DNA of 64,000 nt from Thalassomonas viridans (GCF_000948985.2 NZ_CP059733.1:6386001-6450000), one strand, 5' to 3'; positions 19,983-29,997 are shown, counted from the stretch's first letter. The notes: generated by a model not told the origin, from the sequence alone. Program-made: numbers and translations.

Positions 19983-20873
19983 ATGTTTCTCAGGCTTAGT
20001 TTACTCACATTCAGTTTCTTTTTTAGCATGCTGAACTTAAGCGCGGCGCCTCTCGTCACTCCTTTAGACCGTGTCCACTGGGAATATCAGGGGGATAATT
20101 TCAACTGCCGGTTAAGCACCCGGGTCGACAACTTCGGCGGCATTTCACTGGCGCAAAAAGCCGGTTATGCCTTAGAAATCCAGACCGATTCCGTGCTTTA
20201 TCACCATGAAATTATCGGCTACCGCCTGGGTCGTTCAGCGGCGCCCTGGAGCCGGAAATCACTGCCGCAAAGCCGGTGGTTCCATGCTCCCCAGCAAATC
20301 AAGTCACAAGTAAAACCGCAAGAAAGTCAATCGCTAAAATCGCAAATCACGACAGGTGTCGCCGAGCTGCTACAGGCGCTGCAACAGGGTGTATGGGGGC
20401 ATATTAACCTTGTTTTCGCCGATCAGCAGCAGCTGCACCTGGTCTTGCCTGCGGTCAGCCGCGGTTCGTCTTTCGAGCAGTTTTATGCGTGCCTGACAGA
20501 GCTGGCGCCCTATTCCTACGAACAGGTCAGGGACAGGAACTTTTATTTTGACGCCAACGAGTATCTCTTGTCTGAGCAGCAACAGGCCCAGATGAAGCTT
20601 ACCGCCCGCTATATCGAGGTGGCCGGGGATATCAGCAAACTGCTGATCGACGGCCATTCCGACAGTTCAGGCAGCATGGCGGAAAACCTGAGATTATCAC
20701 AGCAAAGGGCGGATGACTTATACACGCATCTGCTGGAAGCCGGGGTCAGCCCCGGGCTGATCGAAGTGAGATCCCACGGTGACCGCTATCCGCTGGCGGA
20801 CAACTCAACGGCACAGGGACGCCAAAAAAACCGGCGTGTGAACTTGCGTATCATCCGACAGAAGGTTAACTAA
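19983..20873 (+). CDS. motY: MotY-like flagellar motor protein with OmpA domain (lateral set)
   Basis: 296 residues with a signal peptide (first about 21 residues, ending LSAA). An N-terminal MotY domain starts with LVTPLDRVHWEYQGDNFNCRLST; a C-terminal OmpA/MotB peptidoglycan-binding domain (about 180-290) has LLIDGHSDSSGSMAENLRLSQQRADDLYTHL and NRRVNLRI. MotY forms the T-ring that anchors stators in Vibrio motors; in V. parahaemolyticus a lateral copy sits next to lafK exactly as here. RBS AAGGA lies 10 bases before the ATG. It heads the operon behind the c-di-GMP riboswitch. Confidence 0.9.
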   Translation: MFLRLSLLTFSFFFSMLNLSAAPLVTPLDRVHWEYQGDNFNCRLSTRVDNFGGISLAQKAGYALEIQTDSVLYHHEIIGYRLGRSAAPWSRKSLPQSRWFHAPQQIKSQVKPQESQSLKSQITTGVAELLQALQQGVWGHINLVFADQQQLHLVLPAVSRGSSFEQFYACLTELAPYSYEQVRDRNFYFDANEYLLSEQQQAQMKLTARYIEVAGDISKLLIDGHSDSSGSMAENLRLSQQRADDLYTHLLEAGVSPGLIEVRSHGDRYPLADNSTAQGRQKNRRVNLRIIRQKVN

Positions 20874-20876
20874 GCC

Positions 20877-22190
20877 ATGGCAAATAACAGTTTATTAATC
20901 GTTGAAACTCCTTCAACGACATGTGTTGACAGTGAATACCTGGCCAGACAGCAATACGACATCCACAGGTGCCAGAGTGCCGCATCGGCCTTTACCACGG
21001 CATCCGAGGTTTCACCTGCCGTGGTGCTGGTATCGGCTTTTCTGCCGGATATGCAACTGACGGACTTTGTCCGGGCCTTCTCCCGTAGTCATAAAAGTAC
21101 CGTGATCCTGGTGATGGTGGAAAGCCAGCAATGCCAGCTTGCCGCCGACGCCATAGGCGTAGGGGCGTCGGATTATCTGCTGAAACCTTTCACCGACCAG
21201 CAGCTGATATCCGCCATAGACCAGGCCATCAGTTTACACAACCCGGTGGCGGATCTCGTGGTCAGCTCCGCCGCCAGCCGCCAGGTGATCCAGCTGGCGC
21301 TGCGGGCGGCGCAAACCAATGCCACGGTACTGATCAGCGGCGAGTCCGGCACAGGTAAAGAACGCCTGGCGCAATATCTCCACGATAACTCTCCCCGTTC
21401 ATCCGGGCCTTTTGTCGCCTTTAACTGCGCCGCCATCCCGGAAACCATGATCGAGTCCATGCTGTTCGGCCACAGCAAAGGCGCCTATACCGGCGCGGTT
21501 GCCAGCCAGGCGGGTAAGTTCGAACTGGCCAACGGCGGCACCCTGATGCTGGACGAAATCTCGGAAATGCCGCTACCCCTGCAGGCCAAACTGCTGCGGG
21601 TACTGCAGGAGCGGGAAGTGGAGCGCCTGGGCAGCAATCAAAAAATCAAACTGGATATCCGCATTATCGCCGCCACCAATAAAAACCTGTCGCAGCAGGT
21701 GGCACAGGGGCTGTTCCGGGAAGATCTCTATTACCGCCTCGATGTGCTCCCCCTGAGCTGGCCGGCCCTGAGGGAGCGCCGCGACGATATTATCCCGCTG
21801 ACGGAATACTTTATCGGCAAATACGCGCCTTCTCCCGGTTACTCCATTTGCAAAAGCGCCAAGCTGGCGCTGCAGAGCCACCACTGGCCCGGCAATGTCA
21901 GGGAGCTGGAAAATGTGATCCAGAGAGCCTTGATCATGGCCCGGGGCATGGAACTCCAGGTAGCGGACCTTATGCTGCCGACCCCTAATATTCCCCAGGC
22001 AAGCCCGCAGGTGGAACATAACGCACAAGGATTAGAGTCAAGTAAAAAACATGCCGAATACCAATACGTATTAGAGACGCTGAAACAATTCAGCGGTCAC
22101 AAAACCAAAACAGCAGCAGCATTAGGTGTCACACCAAGGGCATTACGCTACAAGATGGCGGCAATGCGGGAACAGGGCATAGAGGTTTAA
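20877..22190 (+). CDS. lafK: LafK-type sigma-54 activator of lateral flagellar genes
   Basis: 437 residues: a receiver-like domain (1-120), AAA+ sigma-54 domain (130-365) and Fis-type helix-turn-helix (395-437). The receiver has Ser53 where the phosphoacceptor Asp is expected ([11 protein letters not shown]) and lacks the N-terminal acidic pair, although the conserved Lys in LLKPF remains, so it should not be phosphorylated in the normal way. Walker A is GESGTGKE (155-162); the sigma-54 loop is GAYTGA. Its position between motY and fliE matches V. parahaemolyticus lafK, the master activator of lateral class II genes. It starts 3 bases after motY. Confidence 0.88.
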   Translation: MANNSLLIVETPSTTCVDSEYLARQQYDIHRCQSAASAFTTASEVSPAVVLVSAFLPDMQLTDFVRAFSRSHKSTVILVMVESQQCQLAADAIGVGASDYLLKPFTDQQLISAIDQAISLHNPVADLVVSSAASRQVIQLALRAAQTNATVLISGESGTGKERLAQYLHDNSPRSSGPFVAFNCAAIPETMIESMLFGHSKGAYTGAVASQAGKFELANGGTLMLDEISEMPLPLQAKLLRVLQEREVERLGSNQKIKLDIRIIAATNKNLSQQVAQGLFREDLYYRLDVLPLSWPALRERRDDIIPLTEYFIGKYAPSPGYSICKSAKLALQSHHWPGNVRELENVIQRALIMARGMELQVADLMLPTPNIPQASPQVEHNAQGLESSKKHAEYQYVLETLKQFSGHKTKTAAALGVTPRALRYKMAAMREQGIEV

Positions 22191-22200
22191 GGGGAACAAG

Positions 22201-22530
22201 ATGAAAGTAGAGAATAACTTACACTCGCTGGACTTACTCAACAAAATGGAACTGATGCAAGTCAGGGCCAGCAAAGACATAGCTTTATCAGCGGACAATG
22301 CCGCCAATCAGGTATCTTTCGGCCAGACCATGAAAACCATGATCCAGGACGTCAACCAGCAGCAGCTGGCGGCCGGTAAGCTGATGACGGCGGTAGACGC
22401 CGGACGCAGCGACGACCTGGTGGGCGCCATGGTCATGAGCCAGAAAGCCGGACTGAGCTTTTCCGTGCTGATGCAGGTCAGAAACAAACTGATGTCGGGT
22501 CTGGACGACATCATGCGCATGCCTTTATAA
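22201..22530 (+). CDS. fliE: Flagellar MS-ring/rod junction protein FliE (lateral set)
   Basis: 109 residues. Its C-terminal half is typical: GQTMKTMIQDVNQQQLAAGK, then SFSVLMQVRNKLMSGLDDIMRMPL. FliE joins the FliF ring to the rod. RBS AAGGGGAA lies just upstream; the gene is 10 bases after lafK. Confidence 0.93.
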   Translation: MKVENNLHSLDLLNKMELMQVRASKDIALSADNAANQVSFGQTMKTMIQDVNQQQLAAGKLMTAVDAGRSDDLVGAMVMSQKAGLSFSVLMQVRNKLMSGLDDIMRMPL

Positions 22531-22547
22531 GTAGCCGGGAGTAGACC

Positions 22548-24317
22548 GTGGAGCTGGTATCTCAACAAGTAGCACCGGGGCAAGAGCCCCAGAAAACTCA
22601 GCCGCTGGATAAAGCCAAGTCTTTCTTCAGCCAATGGCGCACCCTGTCGGGGGACAACCGGGCGGTTCTGCAAATCGCCCTGCTCGCCGGTGTTATCGCC
22701 GCCACCATAGTGATCATCCTCTGGACCGCCAATGAAAACTATGTGCCTTTATACGGCAAACAGGAGCTGTATGATCAGGCCAGCATCCTGGAATTGCTGG
22801 AGCAGGAAGAAACCCTGTACCGGCTGGACCAGAACAGCGGACAAATCCTGGTGCCGGAACAGCAACTGGCGCAAGTGCGCATGAGCCTGGCGGCCCGCGG
22901 CGTCAAAATGAACCTGCCCAGCGGCATGGACGGCCTGGACGGCAAAACCGGCCTGGGCATCAGCCAGTTTATGGAATCCATGCGTTACCGCCACGCCCTG
23001 GAAGGGGAGCTGGCGCGCTCGATTATCACCATGGATGCCATCCGCAGCGCCCGGGTGCACCTGGCCCTGCCGAAACGCACCCTGTTTATCGGCCGCAACG
23101 AAGAAAAACCCACCGCCTCGGTTATGCTGGATCTGCAGGCCGGCCGCCATTTAGAGCGGGGCCAGGTAGAAGCCATAGTGAACCTGGTCGCCAACAGCCT
23201 GCCGGGTATGAAACCCGAAAGCGTGTCCGTAGTCGACCAGTCGGGCCGGCTGTTAAGCCTGGGACTGGGAGACGCCCAAAGCAGCGGCCGGGTGGCCATG
23301 CAGCAGGTAGACTATAAGCAGTCGCTGGAGGCAAGAATCCAGCAAAGGGCCAGCGACATCATCTATCCCCTGGTGGGGGCCGATAACTTCCGGATCCAGG
23401 TCACCGCGGATCTCGATTTCAGCGAAATCGAAGAAACCGTGGAAACCGTCAGCCCGGATACCGTCGTCAGCAAGGAAAATATCCGCGAACAGACCACCAA
23501 AGACGTGCTGGCCTTCGGTGTCCCCGGCTCCCTCACCAACCTGCCGCCGGTAAAAGCCGACAGCGACGACCAGAGCGAAGAAGCCGACAGCGAAACCAAG
23601 CAAGACAGCAACAGCATCAGCCAGCGCAACGAATCCTCCAAGGAATACCAGGTAGGACGCTCGGTGATGCACAAAAAACACCAGCAGGGGCGCATCAACC
23701 AGTTGAGTGTTTCCGTGATTTTAAATAACAAGGTCGCCGGCGGCGAAAACGGCTGGACCGAAACCGAGCTGGCGCAAATCGCCAACAGCGTGGAGAAAGC
23801 CATAGGCATCAACAAAGCCCGCGGCGACCAGTTTACCATCAGCGGCTTTAACTTTGTGGTCGAACCCCAGGTGGTTACCGCGCCGCAAGTACAATGGTGG
23901 CAGCAAAGCGTCTGGCAGGAATACCTGCGCTACCTGGTGGGGGCCGTGCTGGGACTGGCATTGATCTTTATGGGGGTACGCCCGCTGGTGCGCCACTTGA
24001 TCCAGCTGCAGTCGGCACCGGCGGAGCGCGCTGGCGAGGTATTCGAACAGCGTAAAGCCGGCCAGCAGGACGGACAGGCCTACCAGGAAGAGCCGGACGA
24101 GCAGCAGCAAAGCAGCGTGGCCTTGATGGACGACAGCAATATGGACGGCTCCAGCGAGGCCAAGGCCCAGGTGAAAGTGCCGGAACTGCCGGCGCCGGGC
24201 AGTGAATTCAGCGTCCAGCTGGCGCACCTGCAGCTGCTGGCAGACAAGGAAACCGTCCGGGTGGCGGAAGTACTGAAGAATTGGGTCAATACGGGCGATC
24301 GAGGTTTACATGAGTGA
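22548..24317 (+). CDS. fliF: Flagellar MS-ring protein FliF (lateral set)
   Basis: 589 residues, GTG start. A first membrane segment (about 43-64, LQIALLAGVIAATIVIILW) is followed by YscJ-like ring domains (LYDQASILELLEQEETLYRLDQ; ARVHLALPKR), a variable acidic insert (about 325-365), and a second membrane segment (about 463-484). The cytosolic C-terminal tail binds FliG. Its last eight bases overlap fliG, so the two are coupled. Confidence 0.95.
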   Translation: MELVSQQVAPGQEPQKTQPLDKAKSFFSQWRTLSGDNRAVLQIALLAGVIAATIVIILWTANENYVPLYGKQELYDQASILELLEQEETLYRLDQNSGQILVPEQQLAQVRMSLAARGVKMNLPSGMDGLDGKTGLGISQFMESMRYRHALEGELARSIITMDAIRSARVHLALPKRTLFIGRNEEKPTASVMLDLQAGRHLERGQVEAIVNLVANSLPGMKPESVSVVDQSGRLLSLGLGDAQSSGRVAMQQVDYKQSLEARIQQRASDIIYPLVGADNFRIQVTADLDFSEIEETVETVSPDTVVSKENIREQTTKDVLAFGVPGSLTNLPPVKADSDDQSEEADSETKQDSNSISQRNESSKEYQVGRSVMHKKHQQGRINQLSVSVILNNKVAGGENGWTETELAQIANSVEKAIGINKARGDQFTISGFNFVVEPQVVTAPQVQWWQQSVWQEYLRYLVGAVLGLALIFMGVRPLVRHLIQLQSAPAERAGEVFEQRKAGQQDGQAYQEEPDEQQQSSVALMDDSNMDGSSEAKAQVKVPELPAPGSEFSVQLAHLQLLADKETVRVAEVLKNWVNTGDRGLHE

Positions 24318-25323
24318 AGCACAAGCAAAAACTATGTTTAACGACTGCGAGAAGGCGGCGATTTTACTGCTGAGCATGGGGGAAGAGTCCGCCGCCAAGA
24401 TACTGCAGCGCATGGAAAGAAGCGAAGTACAAAGCGTTTCCAATGCCATGGCGCGCCTGGGTAATGTTTCCACCCTGGAAGCGCAGAATATCCTGCAGCA
24501 CTTTTTCGAACAATATACCAAACAAAGCGGCATCAGCGGCGCATCGCGGGAATATCTGGAAAAGTCCCTGGATATCGCCCTGGGCAACAAGCTGGCCCGC
24601 GGCATGCTCGACTCCATCTACGGCGATACCATCTCCAACGATATCCAGCGCCTGCAATGGCTGCCGGTGGATGTGCTGGCGCGCTTTTTCCGCCACGAAC
24701 ACCCGCAGATGCAGGCGGTGATGCTGGCGTTTTTACCGCCGGACACCGCCAATGCCGTGCTGAACCACCTGCCGGAAGAAAGTCATGACGAACTCCTGTA
24801 CCGGGTGGCCAACCTTAAAGAAATCAGCGAGCATGTGATCAGGGACCTGCGCATCACCCTGGACCGCTGCATAGACTTTGTCGCCGAACAGTCCGGCGCC
24901 CGGGTGGACGGCACCCGCCAGGCGGCGGATATCCTCAACCGCTACAGCGGCGATAAAGCCAATATAATGGAGCTGGTGAAACTGCATAATGCCGACACCG
25001 CCGACGCCATTAAAGACAATATGTTCGACTTTATGATCCTGTCGCGCCAGCCGCTGGAAGTGATACAAGATCTGATCGAAGCCCTGCCGGACGGTATACT
25101 GGCGGTTGCCCTCAAAGGGGTGGATTTCGCCATCAAAACCCAGATCTTCGACGCCCTGCCCAAGCGTATGGCCCAGGGCCTGGAAGATGAAATCCAGCGC
25201 CTGGGACCGACACCGCTGAGCAAAATAGAGCAGGCAAGAAGCGAAATCATGGTCATTGCCCGCCGCTTATACGAAGAAGACAAGTTACAGCTGCAACTGT
25301 TTGAAGAACAGGTAGTACGCTAA
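24310..25323 (+). CDS. fliG: Flagellar motor switch protein FliG (lateral set)
   Basis: 337 residues, standard length. N-terminal (KAAILLLSMGEESAAKILQRM), middle (HEHPQMQAVMLAFLPPDTANAVL, the EHPQ motif) and C-terminal torque domains (IMELVKLHNADTADAIKDNMF through SKIEQARSEIM) are all present. It overlaps fliF by eight bases and fliH by one. Confidence 0.96.
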   Translation: MSEAQAKTMFNDCEKAAILLLSMGEESAAKILQRMERSEVQSVSNAMARLGNVSTLEAQNILQHFFEQYTKQSGISGASREYLEKSLDIALGNKLARGMLDSIYGDTISNDIQRLQWLPVDVLARFFRHEHPQMQAVMLAFLPPDTANAVLNHLPEESHDELLYRVANLKEISEHVIRDLRITLDRCIDFVAEQSGARVDGTRQAADILNRYSGDKANIMELVKLHNADTADAIKDNMFDFMILSRQPLEVIQDLIEALPDGILAVALKGVDFAIKTQIFDALPKRMAQGLEDEIQRLGPTPLSKIEQARSEIMVIARRLYEEDKLQLQLFEEQVVR

Positions 25324-26003
25324 TGAATACCGGCAAAATCCTAAAGTCCGCCGGCAGCGGCTACCGGCCCCATAAATTTCCGCCGTTTCGCAGCGAAAGC
25401 GAAGAATTACCGGCCCTGGGGGACAGCGAGCAACCCAGCTTCGAACAGGGCTTCCAGGAAGGACTGGAACTCGGCCACCAGGAAGGTCACCAGCAGGGAT
25501 TTTCCCAGGGGGTGGCGGAAGGCAAAAAAGAAGGCCACCAGCAAGGACTGGCTTCGGGCATGGCGGAAGGCCAGAAAAAGGGGCAGGCGGTTTTCCATTC
25601 CGCCACCCAGCTGCTGGCAGGCATGCAGGACAAGGTAGAACAGCTGTCCCACCATAAGCTCCAGGCGCAACAGGCCCTGATCGGCGATCTGGTGACCCAG
25701 GTGGCCCGCAGCGTGATCCGGGCGGAGCTGACCCTGAACCCGAAACAGATACTGACCCTGGCGGAAGAAGCCATGGCTTCACTGGCAGACGACGTCGACA
25801 AGATCCGGATTTTTCTCAACAGCGAAGACCTGCAGCGCCTCGGCGCCTTGGGATTAACCGAACTCAACGGCTGGCCGCTGGAAGCGGACGAGCAGCTGGA
25901 AATCGGCGATTGCCTGATACGCTCGGCGCAGATGGAAATTGCCGTCAATACCGAAGAGCGTTTTGCTGAGTGCATGGAAAACGTCAACAAGTCGATCGCC
26001 TAA
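25323..26003 (+). CDS. fliH: Flagellar export ATPase regulator FliH (lateral set)
   Basis: 226 residues. The centre has the GxxxG-type repeat typical of FliH (FEQGFQEGLELGHQEGHQQG and onward through GVAEGKKEGHQQGLASGMAEG), a helical segment that dimerises; the C-terminal domain (about 110-226) binds FliI. TAATG overlap with fliG gives coupling. Confidence 0.93.
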   Translation: MNTGKILKSAGSGYRPHKFPPFRSESEELPALGDSEQPSFEQGFQEGLELGHQEGHQQGFSQGVAEGKKEGHQQGLASGMAEGQKKGQAVFHSATQLLAGMQDKVEQLSHHKLQAQQALIGDLVTQVARSVIRAELTLNPKQILTLAEEAMASLADDVDKIRIFLNSEDLQRLGALGLTELNGWPLEADEQLEIGDCLIRSAQMEIAVNTEERFAECMENVNKSIA

Positions 26004-26024
26004 GGATCCCCCGGAGACAAAGAC

Positions 26025-27347
26025 GTGCAGGATACCCTGGAAGATAAACTGAAAAACGCCCTGGACACCCTGGACTCGGGCCCCGTGGCCAAGGTATACG
26101 GCCGCCTGGTACGGTTGAACGGGCTGACGCTGGAAGTCACCGGCTGCCGGTTGATCATGGGACAACGCTGCCTGGTGGAAACCGCCCAGGAGAAGCCCCT
26201 GGCCGCAGAGGTCATAGGCTTTAACCGGGAAATCACTTACCTTATGCCGCTGCAAAACGCCGCCGGTCTGTTCTCAGGCGCCCGGGTGACGCCGCTGGCA
26301 GGGGTAGAAAAAATTACCGCCGGCGACCAATTGCTTGGCCGGGTACTGGACGGCCTGTTGCAGCCGTTAGACGGCAAACCGGCGATTTCCGGCGAACAGA
26401 TCCCGCTGTTTTCCCCCCCCAACAACCCGTTAAGCCGCACCCCGATCACCGAAAGCATAGATGTCGGCATCCGCGCCATCAATGCCATGCTCACTCCCGG
26501 CAAAGGCCAGCGCCTGGGGCTGTTCGCCGGTTCCGGGGTGGGCAAAAGCGTACTCCTGGGCATGATGACCCAGTATACCCGGGCAGACATAGTGATAGTC
26601 GGCCTGATCGGCGAACGGGGACGGGAAGTCAGGGAATTTATCGAACACAGCCTGGGTGAGCAGGGCCTGGCCCGCGCCATAGTTATCGCCGCCCCGGCAG
26701 ATGCCACGCCGCTGATGCGGCTGCGCGCCGCCCAGGTGTGCCACCGCCTGGCGGAATATTACCGGGACCAGGGCCGGCATGTCTTGCTCCTGATGGACTC
26801 CCTCACCCGCTACGCCCAGGCGCAAAGGGAAATCGGCCTGGCCACCGGCGAACCGCCCGCCACCAAAGGCTACCCCCCTTCGGTATTCAGCCTGTTGACC
26901 CAGCTGGTGGAACGCGCCGGCAACGGCTTGTCGGTAGGCAGCATGACGGCTATCTATACCGTGCTGGCGGAAGGCGACAACCAGCAGGATCCCATAGTGG
27001 ATGCCGCCAGGGCGATACTCGACGGCCATATAGTGCTGACCCGGGAGCTGGCGGAGCAGGGCCACTACCCCGCCATAGACATTTCCGCCTCCATCAGCCG
27101 GGTGATGCCCCAGGTGGTCAGCCCCGAGCATCTGCAGCAGGCGATGAAATTAAAGAAACTCTACAGCCGCTACCAGCAAATCAGGGAACTTATCCCCCTG
27201 GGTGGTTATCAGCCGGGCAAGGATATGGAAATGGATCATGCGGTGCAAATTTTTCCCCGCATCAGCGCTTTTTTACAGCAGGGCTTTAACCAGCCGAGCG
27301 ATTTCGACACCAGCTGCCAACAGCTGGCCGAACTAATGAAGAGCTAA
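26025..27347 (+). CDS. fliI: Flagellum-specific export ATPase FliI (lateral set)
   Basis: 440 residues, GTG start. It is F1-beta-like: Walker A GLFAGSGVGKS, GLIGERGREVREFIE, Walker B VLLLMDSLTRYAQAQREIGLA, and GEPPATKGYPPSVF. It energises unloading of export substrates at FlhA. The 3' end runs into an 11-bp tandem repeat that contains the stop codon. Confidence 0.96.
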   Translation: MQDTLEDKLKNALDTLDSGPVAKVYGRLVRLNGLTLEVTGCRLIMGQRCLVETAQEKPLAAEVIGFNREITYLMPLQNAAGLFSGARVTPLAGVEKITAGDQLLGRVLDGLLQPLDGKPAISGEQIPLFSPPNNPLSRTPITESIDVGIRAINAMLTPGKGQRLGLFAGSGVGKSVLLGMMTQYTRADIVIVGLIGERGREVREFIEHSLGEQGLARAIVIAAPADATPLMRLRAAQVCHRLAEYYRDQGRHVLLLMDSLTRYAQAQREIGLATGEPPATKGYPPSVFSLLTQLVERAGNGLSVGSMTAIYTVLAEGDNQQDPIVDAARAILDGHIVLTRELAEQGHYPAIDISASISRVMPQVVSPEHLQQAMKLKKLYSRYQQIRELIPLGGYQPGKDMEMDHAVQIFPRISAFLQQGFNQPSDFDTSCQQLAELMKS

Positions 27348-27376
27348 TGAAAAGCTGATGAAGGGCTGATAAAGGA
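27333..27376. repeat. Four 11-bp tandem repeats across the fliI stop codon
   Basis: CTAATGAAGAG, CTAATGAAAAG, CTGATGAAGGG and CTGATAAAGGA follow each other without gaps. The first holds the final sense codons of fliI and the second begins with its stop. Every unit contains a TAA/TGA and most an ATG. It probably arose by slippage. Confidence 0.85.
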
Positions 27377-27405
27377 CAGGTCAAGACAGGATTTAAGAGA
27401 AACCT

Positions 27406-27819
27406 ATGCTAAACAAATTCAAAGATTTGCAGCAACAAAAGCTGGAGCAGCTGAGCAAGGAAAGATCCCATATAAACGACAAGCTCAGCGGCCAGGAGCA
27501 ATACCTGGAACAGCTGGTGCAATACCAGCAAACCCTCACCGATGTCAGCAGCCACAACCATGCCGTGGGACTGCAAAACCAGCACAGGATGCAGGTGCAA
27601 ATCGCCAAAGTGGTGGATTTCCAGGAACAACAGGTATCTTTAACCCGGGTCGATTTGCAGCGGCAAAACCAGCTGATCAAACAGCAATATTGTCATTTTA
27701 AAGGGCTGGAAACCATCAGCAATAAACAGGCGCACCGGGCACAACAAAAAAAGCAACAGGAAGAAGACTTTGCCAATGACGACATCGCCACCCTGGCCTT
27801 TCTGAGGCAAAATATTTAG
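27406..27819 (+). CDS. fliJ: Flagellar export chaperone FliJ (lateral set)
   Basis: 137 residues, almost entirely coiled coil and rich in Gln, Lys and Glu (LQQQKLEQLSKERSHINDKL; RQNQLIKQQYCHFKGLE), as in FliJ, the stalk-like partner of FliI. Sequence identity in this family is low; length, coiled coil and position after fliI support it. It is the last gene of the motY-lafK-fliEFGHIJ operon. Confidence 0.88.
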   Translation: MLNKFKDLQQQKLEQLSKERSHINDKLSGQEQYLEQLVQYQQTLTDVSSHNHAVGLQNQHRMQVQIAKVVDFQEQQVSLTRVDLQRQNQLIKQQYCHFKGLETISNKQAHRAQQKKQQEEDFANDDIATLAFLRQNI

Positions 27820-28143
27820 AAAAAAGAGCAGCGAAAACAACAGATAAACCAGCTTTACAAAACATTAAACCTAAATGGTTAGCTAAGCATTTAAAACCAT
27901 GCTAATCTGGTTTCAGGCCAGTTGGAGTATGCTAGAAATTGACAGACATGTCGGTTTTTACACCGCCAGGGAGATCGGGAAATAATGGATCCAAACCCTC
28001 TTTATGTTAGAATACAACTGCCCCCTATGAAAAACAGTTTTAATTCACTGTTTACTAAATTAATTTAAGTTTTTGTGTTTTGCTGTCGCTGCCATAGCTT
28101 TATGTCGCAGAGCAGTTTAAGCATTTTAGGTGGTAGAAGTTAA
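27820..28143. other. Intergenic region after fliJ
   Basis: 324 AT-rich bases without a gene or a clear terminator hairpin. A possible -10 element, TAGAAT (28008-28013), could serve the next gene, but no good -35 box is at the right distance. Confidence 0.4.
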
Positions 28144-28953
28144 ATGTACGTCCTCATTTCGGTGACATTGCTGGTTATCTTTGTTTTAGGTGTGCTGCTG
28201 GACTTTTTCCGCACCGCCAGGCAAAGATCTATGGCCAGCCGCCACCGTAAAATCCTCAAGTTCAAAGCCATAGTCATTAAGACCCAAAGACTGCTGAACG
28301 GCCAAGCAATTTTACCCCTTACCGCCCTTAGCTCTATCGTCTGCCTGGAGCGGGCCCTTATCGCCTTAAAGGCACTGGCAGAGCTGGAGCGCACCAAAAA
28401 ACGCGACGGCCTGATTGCCAGCATGGAAAAAAAGCTGGCGAATTTTCGCGCCCTGACGGAAGGAGAGCCTTTTTATTATGCCCTGCTGTCCATTCCCGCA
28501 GATCTGGACGAACTCGGCCGCATCCTGAAGCAGGCCATGCTCCTGATGATCACCCTCAAGGTGGAACATGCCAAAGGCAAAATGAGCGACGAACAGCTTG
28601 ATGTGGAAACCCACCAGCTGGATATACTGATTATTCGCTTAAAGGCTGAAATTTATAAAAACCAGTCCATGCGTTATGTCGAACGGAAAAAATACGACAA
28701 GGCCCAGGCCCTCAATGATAAAGCGGTGGAGATACTCGGTGGTATCGCCTGCGACAACGAAGAGGTAATGAAGCTGGTTACCGAAGCCATCGACAGCATC
28801 AATGTCCTTAATGTCGGGGTAACCGGGGTAATAGAAGAGCAAAACCACACCTTCTACGACAAATTCAAAAAAGAAGCCCAGGAAAGGGAAGACGAAAAAC
28901 CGTTCGAAGTGGATGACATGGAACTTATCTTCGGCAAGAAACGTAAATATTAA
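28144..28953 (+). CDS. Membrane-anchored helical protein of unknown function, 269 aa
   Basis: I do not recognise the family. One N-terminal membrane helix (residues about 3-20) is followed by RTARQRSMASRHRKILKFK, a positive stretch that should keep the rest cytosolic. The remainder is strongly helical (SSIVCLERALIALKALAELER; DAxxx-type amphipathic repeats; QSMRYVERKKYDKAQALNDKAVE), and the tail is acidic then basic (EVDDMELIFGKKRKY). The last third could be TPR-like but no repeat is certain. It stands alone, with 190 bases of AT-rich leader. Confidence 0.7.
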   Translation: MYVLISVTLLVIFVLGVLLDFFRTARQRSMASRHRKILKFKAIVIKTQRLLNGQAILPLTALSSIVCLERALIALKALAELERTKKRDGLIASMEKKLANFRALTEGEPFYYALLSIPADLDELGRILKQAMLLMITLKVEHAKGKMSDEQLDVETHQLDILIIRLKAEIYKNQSMRYVERKKYDKAQALNDKAVEILGGIACDNEEVMKLVTEAIDSINVLNVGVTGVIEEQNHTFYDKFKKEAQEREDEKPFEVDDMELIFGKKRKY

Positions 28954-29028
28954 TTTTTTACCCGGCGCACTTGATTAAATTCCCCAGCGGTACCAATTAG
29001 TTATCAAAGCAGTAACTCAAGATAACGC

Positions 29029-29997
29029 ATGAAGCACTACCCCCTGAAAAACGCCGGCCCCGAGATAGTGGCAAGAATCGCCCGGGGCATATTAAACACC
29101 TATGACCTGAGCGGTTTGCCCTGTATTGACCGCGACAAAGCCCTGGCCAATGAAATAAAAGATCTTTTGGTGTTAAATGAAGACATTGACCCGGAAAGTC
29201 TGAACAAGGTAAGGCAACGCCGCCGGCTTGACGATACCATTGCGGATGAAGCCCTGATGCCGCAAATATTTGAACGGGATAACGGCCAGGTTCTGCTGGC
29301 CCATGTCTGCCGCAATGAAGCCGATGAAACCATGATCGAAATATTCAGCGAAGAGGCTTTAGATCTGGCTGAACTGAGAAAAGTCACACCGGCAATATGC
29401 CGGACGTTTTCCTGGTGTCGGCCCAAATATATCAATGTCTGGACACGCCCTTATTCGGCAATTGAAAAACAACTGCTTGCCCTGCCCGGCAGCCTGGCCT
29501 GCGAAGGTGCTGTTGCTGCCAAGAAAGAGCAGTTGCTGCTGGAGACGGATTCACCGCTTCAATTACGTCCCTTTAACTTGGGACAAGACTGGCCCTGGTA
29601 CCAACAGGAATACAATAACTTCCTGGCTGAGAATCCAAAAATGAAAACTATAGTGCCCATCACAGACAAGGAAGATATCGAACAGGCGATAGCGGACAAG
29701 TTATGCGTCTGCGCCGTGTTAGGAGACGAGCCAATCGGCATGATCATGGGGGAAAGCTCGCAGGAGCTGGGTTATAACGGCCTGCTGATCACTGATATCT
29801 TTATTGCCGGACAATACCGGGGATCAGGTTATGCCGCCCCGATGCAGCGGCTGTTTATTAAAGAAAACTACCGGGAGTTCGATTTTTTCCTCGGCTTTAT
29901 CGACCGCAACAACCTGCCCTCCCTAAAGAATGCCTTTAAGCAGGGACGCAAAGTGCTGCGCCAGGAAATTTACATACCAACAGCCCATCTTATTTAA
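29029..29997 (+). CDS. GNAT-family acetyltransferase-like protein, 322 aa
   Basis: The C-terminal 130 residues match the GNAT fold: EPIGMIMGESS (strand 4), NGLLITDIFIAGQYRGSGYA with the acetyl-CoA pyrophosphate loop Q-Y-R-G-S-G-Y-A, and FFLGFIDRNNLPSLKNAFKQG, where the Asn-Leu-Pro-Ser element is the usual strand-6 region. The N-terminal 190 residues are not recognised. Substrate is unknown; small molecule and protein acetylation are both possible. Confidence 0.78.
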   Translation: MKHYPLKNAGPEIVARIARGILNTYDLSGLPCIDRDKALANEIKDLLVLNEDIDPESLNKVRQRRRLDDTIADEALMPQIFERDNGQVLLAHVCRNEADETMIEIFSEEALDLAELRKVTPAICRTFSWCRPKYINVWTRPYSAIEKQLLALPGSLACEGAVAAKKEQLLLETDSPLQLRPFNLGQDWPWYQQEYNNFLAENPKMKTIVPITDKEDIEQAIADKLCVCAVLGDEPIGMIMGESSQELGYNGLLITDIFIAGQYRGSGYAAPMQRLFIKENYREFDFFLGFIDRNNLPSLKNAFKQGRKVLRQEIYIPTAHLI

